NCBI GenBank assembly: GCA_947479075.1
Contig: CANJZR010000105.1
Location: forward strand, 1-9,603
DNA: 9,603 nucleotides
From: Planctomycetaceae bacterium
GTDB lineage: Bacteria; Planctomycetota; Planctomycetia; Planctomycetales; Planctomycetaceae
Direction of reading: 5' to 3'
Shown here: piece by piece, positions 1 through 8,441 of the stretch
Numbering within the stretch: position 1 is the first letter of the stretch
Layout: every line of letters begins with the position of its first letter
Program-made: the position numbers and the translations under genes
The notes under the pieces: generated by a model
Database searches by the model: none
What the model was told of the DNA's origin: nothing
Seen by the model: the letters and a program-made list of their open reading frames with translations, nothing else

Positions 1-1761
1 CCCCGCGGGACCGCGGGGGGAACGGTGATCGATTCCTCGATCCGCCCCATTCGGACGATTGGAATCACCCAATTTCCCATTGGGCAGCTGATCGCCGGGA
101 GTGCGGCCCGTTTCGTGACGTCCTCGATCCATCTTGGTGACGGACTCGCGGGTACGCTCCTTGATCCGTTCAGGCAAGTCGTTCAACTTCAGCTTATCGT
201 TCTGAACAACGGGTCCGTGACCTCGATCGTTTCCGCCATTCGGTCCCTGACCATCACGAGGACCCTCAATCCGAACGCCACGATCTCGACCATCCTTCAG
301 TCGCAGGTCGGTAATCTGACCGGGGTGTCGATCTCCAGGCTGTCCCCCGTGCGATCCGTGTTCCAGCTGACGACGAGCGGATTCCAGCGAACGGTTGACC
401 TTGTAGTTCTCCCGGACAAGGTCGAGGTCCTGCCGATCCATCTGGCGGAACGAAGCTCCATCACGAGGTGACTTCACCACATCGTCAAACTTGTGGCCCA
501 TCACAGCCAGCTCTGCGGTACGGTCTCCGCGATGGCGGGCCAGGAACTGATCCTGATCGTGAAAGGTCCGAGGCGGCCGAATCATGTTGTTCGACTCGTA
601 TCGTTGGTGCCAGGTGGACACACTGCGGTCAAAGTCGACTCCCCGCCGATGCGAATCCCAACGGTAGAAACTGAGGGCCGGGTCAGCGTACCGATGGTGG
701 ACGAGCGACCGGCGATACCAGGGTGTGAACCCGATGCTGGCGTAGGCGTTGCCGTAGTAATCTCCGAAGTAGAACGTCCGGAATCCAGGCCGCACGAACA
801 AGTGGATCATGAAGCTCGACATGCCAATCGAGTACCGGGGCCGGTAGTACGCGGGACGGACAAAGCCGTATGCGAACAGTGGTCGGCGAAACCGAACGGG
901 GCTGAACAGGATTCCGCGACGGGCAAAGCGGTAGTCGCGATATCCCGGCACGAAGACATAGCCACGCGGGGTATACGTGTACTGACATGGCACCCACATG
1001 TAGTCGGGTTGGCAGGGCATGTAGTACCCGGGCGACCACTGGTAGTTATTCGACGCATAGACCCAGTTACCAGGCACCCACTGATAGTCCTCACCCGGTG
1101 CTGGCACGTTGGGACCGGCTTCCAGAGATACGGGAGGCTGGGGCACATACGACAGATCCTGGACCTGAGCATCGGCCCAGAATCCACCAATCCATTGATG
1201 GCCTCCCGTCACATCCGCCCAGTATCCGGGGACCCAGCGGCGACCGGGTGGCACATCGCGCCAGACTCCGCTCACCCACAGATAGTCCTTCGCCTCGGAA
1301 TCCCAGCTCCAGTAACCAGAGATCCACTGCACGTTCACTCCGGTCGGAGTCTGCTCAGGTGGCAGCTCATCGACCGTCGGCGGAGGAGCCTGCGGGATCA
1401 CTTCGTTCGTAACGGGGTTCAGGTCGTACACATCGGCGAATGCCTCATGTACGGGACCACGCGCGAACGCCTCCACATCGGCATCCGGTACCGCCAGAGT
1501 CGGATCTGCCGGTGGCAAATCGTCCGGCGCGGGAGCGACCGGAGTCGGTAACAGAGGCATGGGAGCCACTGGCGTCGGAGCTGTCGGCATCGGCAACGCT
1601 GGCCCCACGACAACGGAATCCGCACCTTCTGCGACCTGTTGTGTACGGACGGGAATCGGCGGCGCCGGAGGGAAGTCCTGAGCAACCGCCAAAGTGGAGA
1701 ACCACTGAGCCGCCACTGCAGCCACAGCGACTTTCAGCATTGGGGGGGTGCGATCTTTCAT
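1..1761 (-). CDS. Secreted YXWGXW (WXXGXW) repeat protein, 3' end beyond window
   Basis: The minus strand stays open for 587 codons from the ATG at 1761-1759 to the left edge, so the C-terminus is missing. The start is supported by AGGAG seven bases upstream. A second ATG at codon 8 is possible and would avoid a run of seven C at codons 5-7. Residues 8-28 form a signal peptide (hydrophobic core, likely cut near AVA-Q). Residues 30-92 are Pro/Ala-rich. Residues 146-195 carry short Trp repeats (WISGYW, WVSGVW, WVPGYW, WIGGFW), followed by divergent copies to about 270 (YQWVPGNW around W228, YQWSPGYY, YMWVPCQY). Residues about 270-360 are rich in Tyr, Arg and Phe, and the tail beyond about 450 is low-complexity Asp/Arg/Gly/His. 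Related planctomycete proteins are annotated as YXWGXW-repeat or mu-protocadherin-like surface proteins, and their role is unknown. A periplasmic or surface location is inferred. The family call is fairly sure; the function is not known. Confidence 0.85.
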   Translation of the reverse strand, partial: MKDRTPPMLKVAVAAVAAQWFSTLAVAQDFPPAPPIPVRTQQVAEGADSVVVGPALPMPTAPTPVAPMPLLPTPVAPAPDDLPPADPTLAVPDADVEAFARGPVHEAFADVYDLNPVTNEVIPQAPPPTVDELPPEQTPTGVNVQWISGYWSWDSEAKDYLWVSGVWRDVPPGRRWVPGYWADVTGGHQWIGGFWADAQVQDLSYVPQPPVSLEAGPNVPAPGEDYQWVPGNWVYASNNYQWSPGYYMPCQPDYMWVPCQYTYTPRGYVFVPGYRDYRFARRGILFSPVRFRRPLFAYGFVRPAYYRPRYSIGMSSFMIHLFVRPGFRTFYFGDYYGNAYASIGFTPWYRRSLVHHRYADPALSFYRWDSHRRGVDFDRSVSTWHQRYESNNMIRPPRTFHDQDQFLARHRGDRTAELAVMGHKFDDVVKSPRDGASFRQMDRQDLDLVRENYKVNRSLESARRQLEHGSHGGQPGDRHPGQITDLRLKDGRDRGVRIEGPRDGQGPNGGNDRGHGPVVQNDKLKLNDLPERIKERTRESVTKMDRGRHETGRTPGDQLPNGKLGDSNRPNGADRGIDHRSPRGPAG

Positions 1762-1768
1762 GCAACGG

Positions 1769-1773
1769 CTCCT
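1769..1773 (-). promoter_or_regulatory. Shine-Dalgarno site of the Trp-repeat protein gene
   Basis: AGGAG on the minus strand lies seven bases before the ATG at 1761-1759. This is good spacing and favours that start over the in-frame ATG seven codons later. Confidence 0.6.
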
Positions 1774-1816
1774 ACCGTGAGGTCGGGGTGAGTGGTTTTG
1801 TCATCCCGACCAGTTC

Positions 1817-1864
1817 TGTCAACCGCGAAACGGTACCACAGGCGGACCGGAGAACGGGTTGACA
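1817..1864. repeat. 8-bp inverted repeat with outward-facing TTGACA boxes
   Basis: TGTCAACC at 1817-1824 and GGTTGACA at 1857-1864 are exact reverse complements separated by 32 bases. Each arm contains TTGACA pointing away from the centre, towards the gene on that side. This could be a symmetric regulator site or a pair of divergent -35 boxes. An 8-bp match at this distance could also arise by chance in a 525-base region, so the functional reading is weak. Confidence 0.35.
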
Positions 1865-2286
1865 TCCACATCAAAAGCACGAACCATGCCAAGACCCTCC
1901 AAACTCACTCGATCGACGTATGTGTGGAAAAATACTCACATTTCAACCACCGAATGACAGAACTTGCTGCCGCCTCATGATCAAGCCGACGACGACGCGC
2001 CGTCAGTCCGACAACACCTTGCTTGTCGTGGTTCCCGGCAAATGGCTTCTTATCAATCCACAGCTGTTCTGCCATCAAACAACTGCTCATCGGCCACGAA
2101 AGGACATGCCGCACACGAATAATCGCCAGCATCGACTCCGTCGTCATAAAGTCACCACGCTGTGGAGAAGAGTGTGGTCGTTCTCCTTTCGTCAGATGAA
2201 GTGCAGTGGTCGCACTCGCCAACAGACTGCCCTCCCCGGTAAAACATCCCACTGAGAATCGTCTGAAGGCAATTTCTGGGGCAGCG

Positions 2287-5200
2287 ATGGAAGCTATTCT
2301 GATCCTCATCGGGCTAGCAGCTCTAGCCTGGATCTTTGTGGGACCATTTTTGTTCATGGCACAGTCCTCTCGCGTGAGGACCCTTGTTCAAGATTTCCAG
2401 AAGCTGAGAGACGAACTGCGCAGCCGGACCTCTGTTCACACGAAACAGATCGAACTTCTCAACGAGGAGCTGCGACAACTGCGAAAAACGGGGACGACGA
2501 CTTTCACGTCCCCTGCTCCTCCCCCTGCGACCGAATTCGTGGGGCCCACAGAGGATTCTTACAAAGTCGCCCCCGCTGCAGTTTCACCGCCGACATCCAT
2601 TCGTGACATCCTCCACCCGGTCCCGCCATCAGCACCAGCGGTTGAATCGCCTGCAGCTGCAGCCAGCGATATCTCCAAGGAAGCTGCGCTCGCAGGTTCG
2701 ACAGCCACTCCTCCAGTCGCCTCGGCCGGTGGACCAGCTCGGAAAGAGAAGCGAGAGACAGGAGATCTGCTCCTCGATTTTCTATCTCACCGAGACACCA
2801 AGGGTGCCGTGCCTGCCCCGAAGAAGCGTCCCGAATCAGTCTCTCCTCCGGCCAGCGTGTTCAATGAGATGGACGCCAGCAAATGGATGAGCTGGATCGG
2901 GGCCATCGCTGTCATGATCGGGATGGGCTATTTCCTCAAGTATACGATCGAGGAACAATGGCTCGGGCCCACGGGACGCGTGGCGCTGGGCATCCTCGGC
3001 GGCATGCTGGTCTTCGTGGGTGCTGCGTTTGGCATGAAGAAGGATTACCGCATCCTGGCCGAAGGACTGGCTGGGGCAGCGATGGGGATTCTGTACTTCT
3101 CTCTGTTCGCAGCCTTCCAGTGGTATGACCTCATTCCCCAGCTGGTGGCCTTTGCGGGGATGGCGCTTGTCACCGCACTGGGGCTCTCGTTCGCCGCGAA
3201 GTTCAATTCGTTGACCAGTGCGATCCTGGCCATGATTGGCGGATTCCTGACTCCTTACATGCTGTCTAAGGGGGGCGGCAACGTCACCTCGCTCTTCACC
3301 TATATCCTGATTCTCGATCTCGGCGTACTTGTTCTGGCAACGTTCCGCAACTGGGGATCGCTGCATCTCCTGAACTTCGTCGGCACTGTGATCATCTGGC
3401 TCGGCTGGTTGGGTAATAGCTATGTCCCCACTGATCTCGTCATCACGGCGGGGTGGATCACTGTATTCGGTGTGCTCTTTTCTGTGTTGGGAATCTGGCG
3501 GCATGTGGTGCGGAAAGAGGCAAGCAGTCGAGACGACATGGGGCTGATGCTGCTGACGCCCATCGCCTATTTTGGGGCGATCTACTGGCTGACCAGGCCC
3601 GAGCATTCCAACCTGCACGGACTGCTGGCCATCCTCGTCGCGGCCTATTACATCGCAAGCGGGTCGTTCGCGTACTTGCGAAATCCGGGGAACAACCCGG
3701 TCGTCGTGACACTGGTCGGGATCGGACTCACGTTCGTGACCCTCGCAGTCCCACTGCAGTTGAAGGGACACTGGATCGTGATCGCCTGGGCCGTGGAGAG
3801 CTTGTTACTGATCGAGATTGGTCTGCGTTACAACAAGCCAGGCTTCCGCGTCACGGGGTTTGGGTTGCTGGCCTTCGTGCAGATGCACTTGGTGATGTAC
3901 TCCATGGCCACACTGGCCAAGCCACTCGACTTCACCACGGGATTCATCCGCCGTGCCTGGGAAGATCCGCAAGCCATCAACCCCGAGAAGACCTATGCCT
4001 GGGGACTGATCAACGGCCGATCAATGAGCTTTATCGCCAACGCAGCTGTGCTGGCGATCCTCTCGTGGGAGTACCGCAGGCGGGAGAAAGCTGCTCGTAA
4101 CGAATGGTCTGAATCCTCAAAGAAGCTGGGGCACGCGATCCCGATGCCCAGTGCTGAACAGCTCTCGCTGATTCTGATCCCTCTGGTGCCCATCGCCGTG
4201 CTGGCGATGGGACTGCTGGAGACGTATGCCTTCGGAGCCCGGGCCAACTGGCCCGTGGCCACTCACCTGTCGATGGTCCCGATCTGGTTATCGTTCTTTG
4301 CGGTGCTTTCGCTCTTCGCGTTTCAGCGGATGAGCGATGTCTCGACGCTTGGTGGACTGGTCCGGGGGCTCTACAGCATCACAGCGATTCTGTTCATTGG
4401 ATTCCTGTTTCTACATTTCCCTGATTGGGACAGCATATCTACCCCACTCTGGGGCAGGCCGCTGTTGAACCCGCGCGGGATGGGCTTTCTGATGGCGTTT
4501 GTCGCCGCGTTACTGGGTGCCAATCAATACCTGCGAAGCCACGCGAACACCCCCGATGACCGGTCACTGGCGACTTCGCTCACCATCGCAGTGCCGTTCG
4601 TTCTGCTCGGCATGTGCCTGACCGAGACATTGGCATTCGGCCAGCGACATGACTGGATCTGGACCTCTCAGGTCAGTGCCATTGGGATCTGGTTCTCACT
4701 ATTCACAGTAGGCATCCTGTTCGCCAGCCGGCGCATCACCTCTCAACGTGGCCCGCTGCTGAACTTCTCAAGGTTGTTGCTGATCGGACAGACAGCCATC
4801 GTCGTGATGCTGTTCTTTGAAACACTGGGGTACTGGAATTCGGAGGTTCGTCAGGGGCTGTCCAAGGCTTGGAATTATCCCTTCCTGAATCCGCGTGGGA
4901 TCTGCTACCTGCTCGCGGTGTGGGCCGTGCTAGTCGCCCGCAAGTTCTGGAAACAACTGACGCCCGCGGAGCCCGATGCCGATCGCCTGCGCAGCCCGAG
5001 CCTCTCGAACGATCAGATGGGGATGCTGGCCTATGCCATCGGGTTCCTGATGTTCACGATCGAGGTCTACGCCCTAGGCCGGCAGCGCAGCTGGGGGACG
5101 GCCACATCACTGGCGGTCACGGGCACCTGGACCGCACTGGCTCTCGTGACCATCTGTGCGGGCTTTGTTAAGAGGTCAGCCCCGATCCGCATCATGGCTC

Positions 5201-6717
5201 TGGTCGTCTTCTCCCTGACCACCGCCAAGGTCTTCCTCTACGACGTGTGGTACCTCGACAAACCAATTCGCGTGGCGGCATTTACCGGGCTGGGTGTCGC
5301 TCTCTTTATTGGATCGTTTCTGTACCGCCGCTTCAACAACCAGTTGAAGGACTGGATCAAACCGATGTGCCTGCTGCTCGCGGTTCTGATTCCTCTCGGA
5401 CTCAGCGGTCCACTCCGCGCCGATGACGCAGCTCCCGACCTTTCCACCCAATTGTCGCATCGATTTCCGCTGGAGCCGTACACGCCCTCTGCAAGCCAGA
5501 GCGATGTCGACAAGAATTTCGTCCGCATCCCCCTGTCACAAGAGATATACGCTGCGAGCCTGGGGGGGCTTCACGATGTCCGGATTCTGAGTGTCGATGA
5601 GGCGGGGAACTCCACGCAGATTCCGTATGCGTTGATTTCGCCGACCGACGAACCTGGACCGCCCGATTGCGATCTGCCGATCATCCGGCAGAAGGACTCC
5701 GGAACCACCACGGAGATCGTTGTCGCCGACAAAGACATCTCCGACGCGATCGAAGGTTTCCGGCTGACAGTGGCGTCTTCCGAGCGGGAATTCGTCCGTA
5801 CGCTGCGAATCTCCGGTGCAGACCAACCTGATGCTGCGGAGTGGAAGCAGATCGTGAGTGATGGATACGTCGTCGACCGAACTCAAGGAGCCTTGCGGCT
5901 GACTGACACGACGATCGACTGTCCTCCCTCGACGTATCACTACTACCGGTTCGAGATCGAAAACGCCGGACAGCCACCACTCACCATCAAAAGCTGCATC
6001 GCCCGTCAGGCCCGGCGGCATGTGGCCACCCGCATGAGCTATGCCATCACTGTCAAGAACGAAGTGCGAGTCGAAAACCAGACGACTCGAGCGGAGCTCA
6101 CCCTCCCCGGACCGGCGCCGATTGACGGTCTGGAGTTCGAGGTCTCGGGTCCGGAGGAGTACCTGCGTCAGGCTCGCCTGTACCGGATCGATGAGATCAG
6201 CACGACGCCGATTCAATCACTCTTGCTGTTTCATCTGCCAAAATTCACCGCGGGCCAGACCACTTCCACGACGTTCCAGACGCAACGTACCGACCAGTTA
6301 CGGTTGGAGATTGAGAATGGGGACAATCCGCGGCTGCGAGTTGAATCCGCGCGGGCCTACGGAATCCAGGAGTATCTGGCTGTCCCGACGAAATCGCTGC
6401 TGGAGGCGAAGCACCCCGTGGCCCTCTACATCGGGGGACGAGTTGGTGCCCCGAGTTATGACCTGACACGGATTCATTCGCTTCCTGATATCAACCGCAT
6501 GGCCACCCTCATCGCACGGCCCGACAGCAGGAATGCTCTCTATCAGAAACGTGGACCGAAGCGGGCCTGGGCCGATGAACATCCCCGACTGGTCTGGATG
6601 CTCGTGGTCAGTGGAGTTGTGGTCCTCTCCGCCATCGCCGTCGCACTGCTCAAAGCTGCTGGAAATCAACCCACCGTTACCCAGGACACCGAGCCACAAG
6701 CGGCCGACCAGGTATGA
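2287..6717 (+). CDS. DUF2339-type multi-pass membrane protein fused to a DUF3999-type domain
   Basis: A 1476-residue protein of unknown function. Residues 1-25 form a membrane helix and 27-67 a likely coiled coil. Residues 68-190 are a Pro/Ala-rich linker. From about 195 to 1017 there are some 25 hydrophobic helices, opening with a segment typical of DUF2339 (SWIGAIAVMIGMGYFLKY, then GPTGRVALGILGG). Residues 1027-1047 look like a signal peptide (hydrophobic, ending LRADD). The rest is mostly soluble and resembles DUF3999 (IPLSQEIYAASLGGLHDVRI, DQLRLEIENGDNPRLRV), with a final membrane helix near 1434-1456 and a short tail. From memory, DUF2339 and DUF3999 proteins are usually separate neighbouring genes, so this looks like a fusion that supports a joint role at the envelope. 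The reading frame continues upstream to a GTG at 2206, but the ATG at 2287 starts directly with the membrane helix and is preferred. Its ribosome-binding site (GGGG, five bases upstream) is weak. The gene stands alone between divergent and convergent neighbours. Confidence 0.88.
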   Translation: MEAILILIGLAALAWIFVGPFLFMAQSSRVRTLVQDFQKLRDELRSRTSVHTKQIELLNEELRQLRKTGTTTFTSPAPPPATEFVGPTEDSYKVAPAAVSPPTSIRDILHPVPPSAPAVESPAAAASDISKEAALAGSTATPPVASAGGPARKEKRETGDLLLDFLSHRDTKGAVPAPKKRPESVSPPASVFNEMDASKWMSWIGAIAVMIGMGYFLKYTIEEQWLGPTGRVALGILGGMLVFVGAAFGMKKDYRILAEGLAGAAMGILYFSLFAAFQWYDLIPQLVAFAGMALVTALGLSFAAKFNSLTSAILAMIGGFLTPYMLSKGGGNVTSLFTYILILDLGVLVLATFRNWGSLHLLNFVGTVIIWLGWLGNSYVPTDLVITAGWITVFGVLFSVLGIWRHVVRKEASSRDDMGLMLLTPIAYFGAIYWLTRPEHSNLHGLLAILVAAYYIASGSFAYLRNPGNNPVVVTLVGIGLTFVTLAVPLQLKGHWIVIAWAVESLLLIEIGLRYNKPGFRVTGFGLLAFVQMHLVMYSMATLAKPLDFTTGFIRRAWEDPQAINPEKTYAWGLINGRSMSFIANAAVLAILSWEYRRREKAARNEWSESSKKLGHAIPMPSAEQLSLILIPLVPIAVLAMGLLETYAFGARANWPVATHLSMVPIWLSFFAVLSLFAFQRMSDVSTLGGLVRGLYSITAILFIGFLFLHFPDWDSISTPLWGRPLLNPRGMGFLMAFVAALLGANQYLRSHANTPDDRSLATSLTIAVPFVLLGMCLTETLAFGQRHDWIWTSQVSAIGIWFSLFTVGILFASRRITSQRGPLLNFSRLLLIGQTAIVVMLFFETLGYWNSEVRQGLSKAWNYPFLNPRGICYLLAVWAVLVARKFWKQLTPAEPDADRLRSPSLSNDQMGMLAYAIGFLMFTIEVYALGRQRSWGTATSLAVTGTWTALALVTICAGFVKRSAPIRIMALVVFSLTTAKVFLYDVWYLDKPIRVAAFTGLGVALFIGSFLYRRFNNQLKDWIKPMCLLLAVLIPLGLSGPLRADDAAPDLSTQLSHRFPLEPYTPSASQSDVDKNFVRIPLSQEIYAASLGGLHDVRILSVDEAGNSTQIPYALISPTDEPGPPDCDLPIIRQKDSGTTTEIVVADKDISDAIEGFRLTVASSEREFVRTLRISGADQPDAAEWKQIVSDGYVVDRTQGALRLTDTTIDCPPSTYHYYRFEIENAGQPPLTIKSCIARQARRHVATRMSYAITVKNEVRVENQTTRAELTLPGPAPIDGLEFEVSGPEEYLRQARLYRIDEISTTPIQSLLLFHLPKFTAGQTTSTTFQTQRTDQLRLEIENGDNPRLRVESARAYGIQEYLAVPTKSLLEAKHPVALYIGGRVGAPSYDLTRIHSLPDINRMATLIARPDSRNALYQKRGPKRAWADEHPRLVWMLVVSGVVVLSAIAVALLKAAGNQPTVTQDTEPQAADQV
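4219..5340 (+). repeat. Tandem diverged repeat units in the DUF2339-type membrane domain (protein level)
   Basis: Within the membrane half of the large protein a pattern recurs. It is an acidic residue in a helix followed by an aromatic- or Leu-Gly and Trp (ETYAFG..NW at residue 645, ETLAFG..DW at 780, EVYALG..SW at 926). Two helices later comes a loop with LNPRG and another helix (residues 727 and 867). The third copy has lost LNPRG and ends in the last helix before the junction. A possible earlier copy is marked by WAVESLLL (E504) and INPEKT (564). Spacings of 135-146 residues between the acidic motifs suggest internal duplication. The copies are diverged, and I did not see a DNA-level repeat. 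Confidence 0.55.
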
Positions 6718-6812
6718 ACGACTTCGCCCGGGCAACGTTCCAATCCAAGTCGAACGGCATACCACCCACCCCGATGCGTGACACCGTTTGTATACGAGAG
6801 AATGGGCGTCCA

Positions 6813-6835
6813 TCAGGGACACCCTGAATGATTTT
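6813..6835 (+). terminator. Candidate terminator after the DUF2339-DUF3999 gene
   Basis: A perfect 6-bp stem (TCAGGG, loop ACA, CCCTGA) at 6813-6827 is followed shortly by TTTT at 6832-6835. It lies about 100 bases after the stop codon, in a gap between convergent genes where termination is expected. The T run is short and offset by four bases, so strength is uncertain. Confidence 0.4.
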
Positions 6836-6862
6836 CTAAGTGCGGGTGTAACGACCTTCGAT

Positions 6863-6884
6863 AACTCAACCAGTGTGCTGAGTT
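6863..6884. terminator. Second hairpin in the convergent gap, possible bidirectional terminator
   Basis: AACTCA at 6863-6868 pairs perfectly with TGAGTT at 6879-6884 across a 10-base loop. It lies downstream of both converging genes, about 80 bases past the stop of the sulfatase gene. No clear T run follows on either strand, so this is only a candidate. Confidence 0.25.
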
Positions 6885-6964
6885 CACGCCTCATGACACA
6901 GACTTGAGATTCTGATTCTCACACAGCGAGTCTGAGACCACAGAAACTGAGGCTCCTCCGGCCT

Positions 6965-8362
6965 TCAATGTGGTAAGCCCACCAGATCAGCAGGCAGCTG
7001 AGGTTGATCCTTCGCGTGTTGCTCCTTCTGGAGTTTCTGCAGCTTGGCCACCATTTCCGGATGCGTGTTGGCGAGGTCGTTCTTTTCATAGGGATCGGCC
7101 GCGATGTTAAACAGCAGGGGGGCCTTTTCTTTCGGAGCAATCAGCTTCCAGTCTCCGTGACGCAGAGACTGATTGCCGTTTTGCATGGCAATGTAGATCG
7201 TCCGGTCATCGCTCGGCTGAGAGGCTCCCGTGAGCATGGACCATTCATCGATACCGTCCCATTGAAGATCAATTGCCGGTTTGTAACCAACCAGATTCGC
7301 GATCGTGGGAAACCAGTCGACGACATGCATCGGCGTCTTCACCTTTCGCGGAGCCAGCTGACCCGGCCAGTTGGCGAAGGCACAGACGCGAGTACCGCCC
7401 TCAAAGAGCGTGTTCTTCTGCCCTCGCAACGGATCGTTCTCGCTGTTGAGTGGTGAGTGCCCGACGTCGCCGATATATGCGTTCTGTAGTGACTCGATAC
7501 CGCCGTTGTCACTGGTGAACACGATGAGCGTGTGGCTGCGCTGACCAGTCTGCTCCAGTGCGGCCACGAACTGACCGATCTTCGCATCCAGCTGTGACAC
7601 CATCGCTGCCATGCGAAGTCGGGAGTTCTGCTTCTCGGGGTCGTCATGAAACTTCACGCCGTCATACAGCCGCTGGTATTCATCGGGAGCGTCGACGGGG
7701 GTGTGTACCGCATGAAATGGCACATAGATAAACCAGGGTGACTGCTTCTCTTCGATTCTGCGGAGGGCCTCTGCTGCGACGAGTTCCGTGGCGTTGCCTT
7801 CTTCATGAAGAAGTTTTCCATCGCGATGCCAAGTGTCTTCGTAGGGTCCGGGCCGATACTTGTGCTTCCATGGGTCAGCGGCACCTGTCAAGGTCCCGTA
7901 GCCGTGATCGAAGCCATAAGCAGTCGGTCCCCACTCCTGCTTCGCCCCCAGATGCCACTTCCCGGACTGGTATGTGTGGTAACCCAGCGACTTGAGTGCG
8001 GTAGCCAGAGTCACCGTCCCGAGCGGCATCGCCCGCAGATTACTGGGCGCCAAGGCCTGCGGACCAAAACGTCCGGGATAGCGACCACTCATTAGAGCTG
8101 TCCGCGTGGGTGTACAGACTGGCTGCACGTAATGCTGGTCGAGTTCCACGCCATCGGCGACCAGCTTGTCCATATGGGGTGTTTTGCTGAATCCCTGATG
8201 CCATCCGACATCGCTCCACCCCAGATCGTCCGCGACAATGAAGAGGATGTTCGGAGGAGAAGATCGACCACTCTCTGCGAACAATGCAGGAGGATCGTAA
8301 AAAGACATCAACGTCAGAAGTACAGCGATCGCTAATGGGGTGTCATACATCGAATGCCTCAT
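6965..8362 (-). CDS. Arylsulfatase B-like sulfatase (S1 family), exported
   Basis: A 465-residue type I sulfatase that hydrolyses sulfate esters, probably on sulfated polysaccharide or glycosaminoglycan-like substrates. After an N-terminal signal peptide (hydrophobic stretch from about 9 to 22, cut likely near residue 29), the domain opens with NILFIVADDLGWSDVG, where D45 and D46 are metal ligands. The formylglycine motif C83-T-P-T-R87 sits in VQPVCTPTRTALMSGRYPG, close to the human arylsulfatase B pattern. Other active-site residues are visible: K135 and H137 in GKWHLG, H220 in HAVHTP, D285-N286 in SDNGG and K316 in GQKNTLFEGG. The end (LLFNIAADPYEKNDLA) is the usual C-terminal strand region, so the protein is complete. 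The exact substrate cannot be told from sequence. C83 must be oxidised by a maturation enzyme that is not encoded here. Two starts are possible: ATG at 8362 and ATG at 8350. The second has GAGG six or seven bases upstream and may be the real one. Confidence 0.93.
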   Translation of the reverse strand: MRHSMYDTPLAIAVLLTLMSFYDPPALFAESGRSSPPNILFIVADDLGWSDVGWHQGFSKTPHMDKLVADGVELDQHYVQPVCTPTRTALMSGRYPGRFGPQALAPSNLRAMPLGTVTLATALKSLGYHTYQSGKWHLGAKQEWGPTAYGFDHGYGTLTGAADPWKHKYRPGPYEDTWHRDGKLLHEEGNATELVAAEALRRIEEKQSPWFIYVPFHAVHTPVDAPDEYQRLYDGVKFHDDPEKQNSRLRMAAMVSQLDAKIGQFVAALEQTGQRSHTLIVFTSDNGGIESLQNAYIGDVGHSPLNSENDPLRGQKNTLFEGGTRVCAFANWPGQLAPRKVKTPMHVVDWFPTIANLVGYKPAIDLQWDGIDEWSMLTGASQPSDDRTIYIAMQNGNQSLRHGDWKLIAPKEKAPLLFNIAADPYEKNDLANTHPEMVAKLQKLQKEQHAKDQPQLPADLVGLPH

Positions 8363-8441
8363 TCGGTGCCTGGTCCGTGGACACGATTTACGTTTCTTAT
8401 CCTCGTCAATCCCTTGAAAAGGTCCAGAGATTGCCGATGTA

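Larger units (their letters stand above)
1762..2286. other. Divergent intergenic region, no convincing gene
   Basis: This 525-base gap separates two genes transcribed away from each other, so it should hold both promoters. Small reading frames exist on both strands (for example 1920-2255 plus and 1905-2357 minus), but their translations show no domain, signal peptide or membrane segment. They also lack convincing ribosome-binding sites. A TTGACA box at 1822-1817 on the minus strand could be a -35 element for the leftward gene, but the matching -10 position reads AAAACC, a poor match. A second TTGACA at 1859-1864 on the plus strand is followed 17 bases later by AACCAT, also weak, and lies more than 400 bases before the rightward gene. 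I see no RNA gene or riboswitch. Confidence 0.6.

Noticed and set aside
493..1551. Long plus-strand open frame of 352 codons opposite the Trp-repeat gene
   Set aside because: It is antisense to a gene with a clear signal peptide, repeats and ribosome site. Its own translation has no recognisable domain and no good ribosome site.
1918..1942. Short inverted repeat ATGTG/CACAT as an operator
   Set aside because: A 5-bp stem with a 12-base loop is expected often by chance and nothing else supports it.
1922..2169. DnaA-box-like sequences (TGTGGAAAA at 1922, TGTGGAGAA near 2161) suggesting an origin
   Set aside because: Each departs from the TTATNCACA consensus, there are only two, and there is no AT-rich unwinding element or dnaA, dnaN or gyrB neighbour.
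1905..2357. Minus-strand open frame of 150 codons in the divergent gap
   Set aside because: It overlaps the start of the large gene, has no family resemblance and no convincing ribosome site.
2836..3771. Minus-strand open frame of 311 codons inside the large membrane protein gene
   Set aside because: The translation is rich in His, Gln, Asp and Arg with no hydrophobic segments or domain, typical of the antisense of a membrane protein gene.
6718..6742. GAACG/CGTTC hairpin directly after the large gene
   Set aside because: The stem is only five base pairs with no T run; the hairpin at 6813-6827 is a better terminator candidate.
8363..8441. TTGACG-containing promoter before the sulfatase gene
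   Set aside because: No acceptable -10 box lies 16-18 bases downstream of it, so it was not called as a promoter.
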